Positions 55,607-64,000 of a stretch of 64,000 bases of DNA are shown here, piece after piece. This DNA is from Aurelia coerulea (Eukaryota > Cnidaria > Scyphozoa > Semaeostomeae > Ulmaridae): the NCBI GenBank assembly GCA_039566865.1, contig CM076943.1, forward strand, positions 21,441,163 to 21,505,162, read 5' to 3'. The notes under the pieces are model-generated. The model was not told the origin of the DNA. It was given only the letters and a program-made list of their open reading frames with translations, and did no database searches. The stretch's first letter is position 1; each line of letters starts with the position of its first letter. Both the position numbers and the translations under genes were made by a program.

Positions 55607-57106
55607 TCTCTGAGGTATAAACTGCCTTCTTGCGTCGCTTACCGTTTATTTAATCACCAAAAACCTTTTAAAAGATTTCAATTGCGTTACTCAAGAAACA
55701 ATTTGCGCCATACTATAATGCATGAACGACAGTTTTAACGACTTTCATGCGTGCTCTCTTAAAAACCTGCATGAAGTCGATCCTCCCTTTCCAACAAATA
55801 TTTATCCAATTTGCTCATCGCAATTTGTTTTAGGTCCTTTTAAATTTTTACCATGCATTTCATGCACTTCAATAATGAAATTAAATTTGTGCATCCCATC
55901 AAACGTTATCATCTGTTTGTTACTGGGTAAAAATTTTCCAGATTACTGAACTAAAGCAGTTTCGATTTTAATTCGTTTGTATATTTATATGCTAAAAACT
56001 AAACACATTGTGAACTGATTTAGGTCCTTGATGATTTACCGTGGTTATCTATATTCAAATTGAATCCCCGTTCTTTAGGATTGTTATATATTTGTTTGAA
56101 ATGGAGAGAACTTACTGTCATTTAAGAGTTACAGTTTACAGAAGCAAGAATTCCAGACGCTGGGATTTGCAGGACGAAAATTGCCGCGCTCGTGCCGGAA
56201 TCAATTATTGTTTCTTGTTTCTGTGCTCATGCATTGAAAGAATGGATTGGGATATTAGAGAAGAGAAGGAATATTAGGTAGCAGAATGTACGGAAAATTG
56301 GAGCTGTAACGCAAAAAACGTGCATCCTTCAAGGAAGGTGAGCTTTGCAAAAAGGGTAGGAATGCAAAAATATTCTACAATTCATCTTGTTTTGGAAATG
56401 AGGCATATCAGCTCGGTCCGTTGCGGCAATTGGGTTTGATTAGATTTGCGTTGCTTTGTTTCCCCGTTGTTATTATTATAGACAAATGAAGAAATGGCAC
56501 TACTATATTATATACCACGTTTTGCTGCTTGGACAAAATTTGCATCATTCACTTGTTAGAGATATCTCCGCATTGCTAACAACTGTTAAACAATTGTGCC
56601 TCCGATCAAAATCATTGAAAAGCGCGCGAATTCAGTATGCATCGAGATGCCAACGTTTAAGTTTGCATGCTGCGAGAAGCCAAGTGTTTACAAAGATTAT
56701 CTCATGTGAATTTAATGCTGACCATGTAGAGTTAAAGACAAGAATGCTGATTTGCGTACAATGGAGATGATGAAGATTGAAAATCATTCGTTGTTGTTCT
56801 TTCTGTTTTCTTCCTTGAATCAAAGTTTTAGAAACAGGAAAGTGGAATTATCTTTAAAGTGATTACTTTAAAAGCTGCTGGAAACTAACATGTGTCCCAA
56901 ATAAGTGCTCTTGTTTGAAAAATCACCAACATTTGATTTTAAGGCCGATTTTCACAATTGGTTTTTGGGGAGTAGATCAAGAACTATGAAGGGGTAAATG
57001 CTCCGCTCACTGCAAAAAATTTGGCCAAAATTGTAATTCAAAAATGCAGTAAAGCTGTCGGGGTATACCTTTATACAAATAACAGTGAAGCGTGTGGCGA
57101 TGTATG
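55607..57106 (+). other. PCF11 3' UTR and intergenic DNA
   Basis: The UTR starts at 55607. No AATAAA is obvious in the first 700 bp; ATTAAA at about 55880 is a candidate signal. 56885-56960 has gtgtcccaaataagtgc and gaaaaatcaccaacat, matching a fragment at 40206-40255, so a one-ended GTGTCCC-type repeat is likely. Nothing else recognised. Confidence 0.4.
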
Positions 57107-57278
57107 ATAAATAGCAAAAACAACTGATCACTCATCAAAAATAATACAGTACTTCTGTCGCCATAGAAAAATGAAACTAAACGTATCGGGCCGTGCCCTT
57201 CGTCAGTAGTTTAGTTTCATTTTTCTATGGCGATAGAAGTATTATTTTTAATGAGTAATCAGTTATTTTTGCTTTATA
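57107..57278. repeat. Short palindromic MITE-like repeat
   Basis: The arms (AGTACTTCTGTCGCCATAGA and the TTTTTCTATGGCGATAGAAG counterpart, with AAACTAAAC next to the loop) are inverted over about 75 bp each. The loop is near 57195. No clear flanking duplication. Confidence 0.8.
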
Positions 57279-57899
57279 CCTTTATACCCCCAGTCTGAAA
57301 AGTTTTGACTTTTACCTCCTCACTATTTTTGTCTGGCCTCGCTACTGGAGCATCGCCTACAAAAAGTTTCAAAGCGAGATTCGATTCGATGAATCCTTTA
57401 GCCATGAACAGTACCATTCTCAATGATTAAAACAGATTTCTTACGGAATTTATTGCCGTTATAACTCGATATAACGTTATGTTTGCAGATGCATGACTAC
57501 ATAACTTTGCTCGAAAAACAGATTTCTTACTTTTTTATAAATGTTTGAATACACTTTTTTATAAGAATACCATAAATTTTGTCCAGCCTTGATATCCTTA
57601 TGGTCCTTATGAAATTTTCTTTTTGAGCCTGAATAAATTCTTAAAGTATTCTTATTTTTTTCTTCAAATCTGTTATGATTCTCTGTTATGACCGTCGCAA
57701 AACAGGCCACTGCTGAAAAATGAGACACATTATACACGTATTTTTTTATAAGAAACCGCTTATAAGAAAGGAAACTTTTGTAATTTACAATTTAAATTTT
57801 CCTGTCGCAGTCGAAAATGGCTGAGCACTGCACTACTTATAAACATTATTGTTATAAAAAAAGGGGTATTGACATATCATTTGTTTTTCTGGATGTACC

Positions 57900-58410
57900 G
57901 TCTGTGTCTGTGAAGGAAAGCTAGGACAGTTTTCCCATTGTTTCTTCAGAACGTCTTCACAAAATCGATCACAAAGTCAGTGCCAAGAGTTGGAAAAAGC
58001 AATGTCAAAGTTGCCACGCTCAACCACGCATGCGCAATATAGCGATTTCCAAAACAGGAACAGCAGCGTCTACAAAAACAAACTCGAAGAAGATCTCGGG
58101 CAATCTCGACTTTGAAAGCAGACGGAAAGAGATTCAGGCAGGTTATATAGTTAATTTGAAGGTCACTGATCACAGCATAATCTTTATTACTGACTTTTCT
58201 GCACAATATTGCATAACTGGTTAATGTACTGCAAGACTGACCTTGCATTTACTGCAGAAGTGATATGAAATGACTATATGGCCTAAAGAAGTCACTTTTT
58301 TGGGCCTAAACTTAAGAAGATCATTTATTTAGGCCACTGCTCAAAGGTCGCTTGCAAGAATCCGCCATAGCCTATGAAGAATACAGGACTATGAACTAGA
58401 AGACTGAAGT
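57900..58410 (+). promoter_or_regulatory. Probable FBXO8 promoter and 5' leader
   Basis: CGCATGCGCA at 58027-58036 is a near-consensus NRF1 site, a factor typical of TATA-less housekeeping promoters. It lies about 380 bp before the FBXO8 start. No TATA box is visible. Assignment is by position and motif only. Confidence 0.35.
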
Positions 58411-61400
58411 ATGGGTCACAACCAAAGCAGGATGAACTCATGTGTAAAACGACAACAGCAGCAGCAGCTCAATGCAACATTTCCAGATCTGAGAAAGCTC
58501 CCTCCTGAAGTTGCAATTGCCATTCTAGCAAATTTGAATGCTACTGATCTGTGCCTTGCAGCTTGTGTTTGGGATGAACTTGGTACAGATGAAGTTCTGT
58601 GGAAAAGGTATGCTGATATCATCTTTTTTCTAGGTGGGATACACATGACATACATTCTGTCTGGCAAAGACAAAAGTGACCAGGCTATCTGGCTATGTAT
58701 GATCAATCATGGCAGGAGAACACCGTTTGATGGTTTTAAAGGGATAATTCTCAAAAAATGCCACATGGATTTACAAAGGGTAAAACGAGTTTAAGGCAAA
58801 AGATGTCACTAATGTATTCAGGGAATAAATTTCTAATACTGCAATAAAATACATTCATTTCCTAAAAATCATGGCACAGAGTGTGCATTTTATTTATAGG
58901 AAACTTGGATCAGCAGCACTTAGAGTACAAAAAGTTTCTCAATTTCGCATGAAAATTTTGGTGTTTTATTCATAAAGATTTCTTAATTTGTTTCTTATTT
59001 TTTGGGAGTCTAAAACTGGGTTATGGCTCGAAGTTGAGCCTTCTTATCAACAAAGGGCTTTCATTTTGCATTGATCTTGTCACCACAAGTAAGCCATGTA
59101 CAATAAGGCAAAAAGTTACCAATTTTTTGCAGTCAAAACTTGATATTTAGAAATGCAATGCCACACAAACCGTAATCTACGGACTCTTATTCTAGAAATA
59201 AAATTTTAGAGTTTCTTGATTGTCCTTGAACATAGTACATACTGTAGTACTAGTTTGTTATAAAACAGTTTCTTATCAAAAAACCTGCATGGCACTTGCA
59301 CACCAGAGCTCTTCAATGGGTTATTCAGCATAGACATTAGAGAAAAAATTGGCCACTTGCACAAGAGACCTTAATTCTAAAAAATATTTAATTAGAAAAT
59401 TGAAAATATATTGGTTTCGCGATATGTTTTAGGTTTTTCAATATCATCCTGGCTGTCCTGCCAGATGTGGATTTTCATCCTGATCATGAAAAGTGTGCCA
59501 TGTGTGCCTTTGGGATCACAATCCTGATCATGATCCTAGATACAGTACTGTACAGTATATATAGTACAACTGCTGCTGTGCAAAACCTACCAATTTAAGA
59601 TTTACTTTGTAGAGGTGTTTTCAAGGTCCTCTAGCCACTTGAAATAGCATGTTATTTCCTTCTTCTTTATTATCTTCTTTATCTTACATGTTTGCAATTG
59701 AGGAGTTAAAGTCTATGGAATGCTATCCTGATTCTGATCCCCTTTTGGTTTGTGTAAACAAGGAAAAGAGAATGCCACAGACATCATGCAAGCTTACCAG
59801 AATAACATTTCTTGCATGTGGGAGATATCAGCAAAATAGACTATATATACTGTATATATACTGTATATGCACATTTGTATACCAGGTTAGAAAACTTGCG
59901 TGATTGGCCTACGGTTAGTAGCAAGTGAAACAAATTTGAAGATGCAAGCTGGGAGTAGACTTTAAAAACCTGTGAGAGATGCAAAATTAACAATTATAGG
60001 TCTTTTGTTCTTCCCTGTGAGAACCTTTTATTATAGCTGCAAGTAGGAAGTTTGACACAATGTCATAGTTGCAAGTGAACGCAAGTTTCTCAACCTGGTA
60101 TATATAGCTAAAAATGTCTTATCCTGAAGATTTTGGGTTATATAGGTACTGGTATTGATTGACAGGTTATTTAATTTCATCCTACTGTAATTCTATTCCA
60201 TTGTAGGCTATGTTACGAAAAATGGGGTTTCGTGTCTGCATATTCAAGAGTTGCAGAAAATGACTGCTCATATCAGGTAACAGACTAGGTTTCATTTTGA
60301 TTAATGTGGCTTTATGAATAGAACTTATTTGCAACCAACCATCTATTCCTCTACCGGGTGTGCCAAAAAACCATCCACTTTAGGCAGGCCACAATTCTGT
60401 AAATCGTACACATGAATTTTGAAGATTTTTGATTTAATCTTCAGCAAAAAGCCTGAATTTGATTCAAAGATTTTTTGCAAGTATTTACTGTACATTCTGT
60501 TTCAGAGTGAACAAATTTCTTAACATTTTTTATTTCGGAATCACTGAAAATGACCCAATAACGTCCATCAAATTTTCTGAAGACTTGGCATGAATTGACG
60601 AAGAGAAAACTTTTTTGTGGTGATTTAGAAATTGGATAGAGTAATTTGCTGCATGGGCATTCGTTCAATGACTAGCCTTATGAAATTCTGTATAAGTTGG
60701 CATGCCAAGCCATTCACCGTTTGACAACTTAGATTACTCCATGCTTGCTTGACCTCCTGACACTTCCCTGTTTGTCTTTTTAACAGGAACACAACCTCCA
60801 CCAAGCATAAATTCAGTAAAATTTCAGAAGGGAAGACATTTCCTTGTATCACTGAAAGTAATAGACCATTTCGCAATTTGGAGAAAGAGACTGAGGAGAG
60901 CGCGGCCCATTCTGACAGCCCTGGCAACAGGGAAATCCAGGGAATCCTCTTTTCTGCACTGCAAAATCTACAGCTTGCGGCTCACTCGCATCTCTCTCCA
61001 AACTCGAGTTATTCTCGGTTTATTTGCAATTTTCAAGAGTTATGCGATGCTTGTCTAGTTTGGTAAGTGTTTTCTCTGGATTATTAAGCCGTCTTGTCAT
61101 CCCTCCTCCCATTTGTGAGTGCAATTTGAGCCACTTTATTTCAGGTATTTTCCTTCGACTTTGAAATGGCTCAGTTTAGGCCTAGCCGACCTGATGGGAT
61201 TCCCTGTAGATTTCCTACTTGTTGCCAAGGCTGTCAGAATGGGCCGCGCTCTCCTCAATCCCTTTTCCAAATTGCGAAATGGTCTATTCTACATTTCTAA
61301 CGCTTGTGCAGCAGATTATGACTAATCAATTTCTAAATCCCGAACCACCATAAAAAATTTTTCTCCTATTGTCCAACCATATACTTGATGTTTGTGAAAA

Positions 61401-63512
61401 CAAAAGAGAGTCCTAGTTGATAAAGTATTGAAAATATGTACCATATGTGCCAAAAACATGCATGAAAATAAGTAGCTCTGAGTTTTGATTGGCTGCAAAA
61501 AATTGATTCTTTCTTGCTCTTTTCAGATGCTGTCGTACAAGCAAATTTACCTTCTGTTGGATGAAGCTACATTATATTTTACTTATGCACCACATCAGGT
61601 AACATGGCATAATGTTGTTATACATGGAAAGTTATTTCCCCATGAAAAGTGCCCATTAACATGTGAGAAAAATCACAGGAGTACAGTACTTCAGTCGAAA
61701 AAACTGTAACATATTGCTGGATTTGTCTTATAGATTGAAAATTGACGGTGTTGTGGCACAGTGGTGTAATCCTCTGACTTTGCAGCCAGAACAGTCAGGT
61801 GGACAGGGTTCAATACCCAGTAGAGCCTCACCAATTGAGTGTCATGACAAGGGGTCACAGACTCGATTAGGTCTGCTCTACTTCCGCAATCCCAGCGCTT
61901 GGCGCTAAAACGCAACCTTAATCCTTATTGTTTAATTAAACAAAATTTTCATCTCTTTACAACTGCTCCTAAACAGATATTCATCACACACTCATTTCAT
62001 TTAAGTTCATTTTAAAGGGGTGCATTTCCCAATTGATGTCTCAATACTGCAGTCTCTTTGCTTTTGAGGATAATTAGATTTATTTATATCCATCCTGTAA
62101 TCTTTGAGCCATGAAGTTTCAAAAAATAGGAACTTTTCTGGCTCATACCCTGTATGCCATGTGGATGACAAAGAGCTTCACACACATTTGAGAATTCATC
62201 TTGCAGAGGATACTTGAGATATTGAAATCGATGTTTGGTTGGTAGACGAAGGCTACTTTTAGTCCTTTGCTTCTTGTATCTTGCTGAGCAATGTAACTAC
62301 AGGAAAAATTGGATTTGGGATAATCTCTCACTGTCAACATGGACACGTAATCTCATTTAGAGCGACAGGCAAATACATTTCCACTCCCTGGTGTCTTAAA
62401 AGTAACTTCTACAAATATGTCAGATCAGATACATCATTGCTTTTATAAAGATTTTATTCTTATAGTAGGCAACAAGGACAGATTTGGTAAGACAATAGCA
62501 TGAGTTGCTTTTGATTGACACCGCAATTCAAAGCGATTAGCGATCGCAGACAAAGGAAATTCTCTCAAACATTAATTCAAAACTTACAAAGGCGCAAAAG
62601 TTTCTCCGAAACCCAGGTAGCTGGCTTGCTCGTTGTGCATTCCAGAAATTGTTTTTAAGAGCAAACATGAGCATAGATCGAAAGAAGAAAGATATATCTG
62701 CACATCTGCCTCGGGCATTTAATTTGTTTGTTTCAAAAGACGATTGCAAGGCAATTCAATTCTCTTATTTTATTGGTGTAATTAAAACACTTACTGCTCA
62801 GCTTCTGAACCAAAGAAATAAAATGCCTGAGGTAGATGTGTAGATATATCCTTCTTTTTTCGATATATGCTATTGTTTGCTCTTGAAAACAATTTCTGGA
62901 ATGCACAAAGAGCACGCTACAGTAGCTACCAGGGTTTCAGAGAAACTTTTGCGGCTTTGTTTGTTTTGAATTATTGGTTAAGAGAAATTCCTTTGTCTGC
63001 AGTCGCTAATCGCTTTGAATTCAAGGTGTCAAAAAAAATATCTCATGCCATTGTATTACAAAATCTGTCCTTGTTATAGTAGGCCTTTCTAGGAATTAAA
63101 TATTCTCGAGTGAGAAGATTGTTTCGTCATTTTTTATCAAGGGTTTTAGGCCTCTCTTTCATGCATTACCATGTTACAGAGTTTTTGTAAATTTAATTTT
63201 GCTGCTGTCAGCCTCTTTAATTCTTGTGTACAAAGTCAGTGCAACATGAGAGTACATATGATTTTTGGTAGCAGAGTAATTTGTGATTAGCACTGAATGA
63301 TGTTTAATGATTCCTTAATGATTAATGATTACTCACAGGAGAAAAATTGATGATAAAAACGCACTGCTAAAATGTTTATGTTTCTTTCTGTAGGCTATCC
63401 AGTACCTGATCACCAATGCTGCCTTATTGGATGATCCTGCTGACATTGCAAAAATGTTCAATCACACCACATCGTTCTACACGAAGAGCATGCAAACGTT
63501 TTTGAGTGAGAG
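58411..63512 (+). CDS. FBXO8: F-box only protein 8 (F-box + Sec7), first four coding exons, 3' partial
   Basis: FBXO8 pairs an F-box, which docks on SKP1, with a Sec7-type ARF-GEF domain; the vertebrate protein is linked to ARF6 ubiquitination. Exons 58411-58607, 60207-60276, 61527-61598 and 63394-63512 give phases 2, 0, 0 and 2. Residues 29-64 (KLPPEVAIAILANLNATDLC then LAACVWDEL...LW) are nearly the human LPPELSFTILSYLNATDLCLASCVW. Exons 2-3 match the WG.....LY..LDE linker. Exon 4 (AIQYLITNAALLDDPADIAK...FLSER) is the first helices of Sec7, equal to human GILDDSPKEIAKFI...LDER. The ATG is the first one and starts MGHNQSR, a myristoylation-type sequence. About 152 of roughly 320 residues are present; the catalytic part of Sec7 lies beyond the window. 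Confidence 0.93.
58608..60206 (+). other. FBXO8 intron 1
   Basis: The exon 1 frame runs on to 58794 before a stop, so retention would truncate the protein. The 'aagtttctcaatt / tttcttaa' words resemble the old repeat seen near 12750-14160. A run of short TATATA and TACTGTA words lies at 59550-59870. No element is delimited. Confidence 0.4.
60354..60860. mobile_element. Diverged CCGGGTGCGCC-family element, left part (copy 5)
   Basis: TA-CCGGGTGTGCCAAAAAACC, then GGCAGGCCACAAT, CGTACAC and AAGCCTGAATT, follow the order of the intact family copies but with many substitutions. The right part is interrupted by the element at 60861-61287. Words near 61310-61390 (aatttctaaatccc) may be the continuation. 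No right terminus is preserved. Confidence 0.65.
60861..61287. mobile_element. Foldback element 'AATAGACCATTTCGCAATTT' (copy 2, shorter)
   Basis: The left end ATAGACCATTTCGCAATTTG and the right end CAAATTGCGAAATGGTCTAT are inverted. The sequence is colinear with 25759-26568 but lacks most of one arm. It appears inserted in the diverged element at 60354. Confidence 0.85.
61745..61912 (+). mobile_element. tRNA-derived SINE fragment
   Basis: Box A-like TGGCACAGTGG (61754-61764) and box B GGTTCAATACC (61807-61817) are spaced as in a tRNA. A non-tRNA body follows, ending near CCCAGCGCTTGGCGC. No cloverleaf forms reliably. It lies in FBXO8 intron 3. Confidence 0.65.
62471..63075. mobile_element. 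MULE-type foldback MITE with 9-bp target duplication (copy 2)
   Basis: Ends AACAAGGACAG / CTGTCCTTGTT as at 36173-36769. ATAGTAGGC is duplicated perfectly at 62462-62470 and 63076-63084. At 605 bp it is colinear with copy 1, including the CACATCTGCC(T/A)CGGGCATTT centre arms. It lies in FBXO8 intron 3. Confidence 0.95.
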
Positions 63513-63736
63513 GTAACATTTTCTCTTTTTATTGTTTATATTCATTCATTTATTTTATTTATTCTATACAATCCGCCTTGAATAAATGGGTATATTTGCA
63601 GTATGCAGATTTATTAGATATGCCGGATGTGCTGAAAAAATTTTATTGGATGGACTTGAATGAATCGGGTTTTGGTCGATAGCAAAAAAACTGAAGTAAC
63701 TTTTTGACTTTTTTTGTCTGTTTATGAGTACTGAAA

Positions 63737-63838
63737 ATATAGCGGTTGAGCCAGAAAAACTTCCCACTTTTGAAAATTTATACCACCAAGACTAATGGAT
63801 AGACCAATGGTAACCTTTCCTGGCTCACCTCTGGTAAA
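63737..63838. repeat. Mini copy of the GAGCCAGAAA foldback family
   Basis: TTGAGCCAGAAAAACTTCCCAC and CCTTTCCTGGCTCACC are inverted around a roughly 60-bp centre containing ACCAAGACTAATGG. They correspond to the arms of 49753-50397. A fragment of the same family is at about 62095-62152. It lies in FBXO8 intron 4, which continues past the window. Confidence 0.6.
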
Positions 63839-64000
63839 GTTAAAATCCTTATAAAAATCAGAGACTGTGTTGAGCATCTTCAATCCATATTTCTTACAAG
63901 CTATTTCATTTGCCACGAGCTGCCAAGAATTTTAAAGATGAAATAGGTGATTATTAAGGCCAAACAAAAGTTGACAAGATTAATTAAATGTTTTTGAAAT

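Noticed and set aside
58603..58794. FBXO8 exon 1 reading through to 58794 as a complete short protein
   Set aside because: The AG|GTATGC donor at 58607 gives a seamless match to the conserved LCYEKWG exon at 60207; the read-through sequence is not conserved.

Overview
The window is a piece of an animal nuclear genome: AT-rich, with long introns, GT-AG splicing and three unmistakable animal orthologues, all on the + strand. I cannot name the species. The long introns packed with foldback MITEs, a CR1/L2-like LINE tail and tRNA-headed SINEs point to an invertebrate. A cnidarian or another early-branching or marine lineage is plausible, but that is inference.

Gene layout. (1) Bases 3294-12208 hold the last five coding exons of NNT, the mitochondrial proton-translocating NAD(P) transhydrogenase. 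They cover the end of membrane domain II and all of the NADP-binding domain III. Earlier exons lie to the left of the window. (2) Bases 15751-55606 hold a complete 13-exon PCF11, the pre-mRNA cleavage and termination factor. It has the N-terminal CTD-interacting domain, a hugely expanded repeat-rich centre, the two zinc fingers around the CLP1-binding core, and a tail carrying SUMO-acceptor-like motifs. Summed exons give about 2,975 codons, roughly twice human PCF11. The giant exon 7 carries one surplus base in a run of six A (34921-34926) and one in-frame TAA (35817-35819). (3) From 58411 to beyond the right edge are the first four coding exons of FBXO8, an F-box plus Sec7 protein. The three genes are unrelated in function (mitochondrial redox, 3'-end formation, ubiquitin/ARF regulation) and are simply neighbours.

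Between the exons the DNA is dominated by non-autonomous mobile elements. At least five target-site classes can be read directly: TA-flanked elements that nearly all end in CCGGGTG, CAGGGTG or close variants; a TTAA-flanked element (5563-5993); a hAT-type element with a perfect 8-bp duplication (43442-43597); two MULE-type elements with perfect 9-bp duplications (36173-36769 and 62471-63075); and a 1.69-kb foldback element with a 6-bp duplication, built from about 40 copies of a 40-bp palindromic unit whose orientation flips at about 25040 (23805-25494). Two tRNA-headed SINEs, a LINE 3' end and a captured reverse-transcriptase tail are also present. Several elements end within 20-55 bp of splice acceptors.

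The NNT introns hold fossils of tandem duplication: a 143-bp tandem array that repeats the last 57-58 bp of an exon with its 5' splice site, and two decayed copies of the following exon upstream of the real one.
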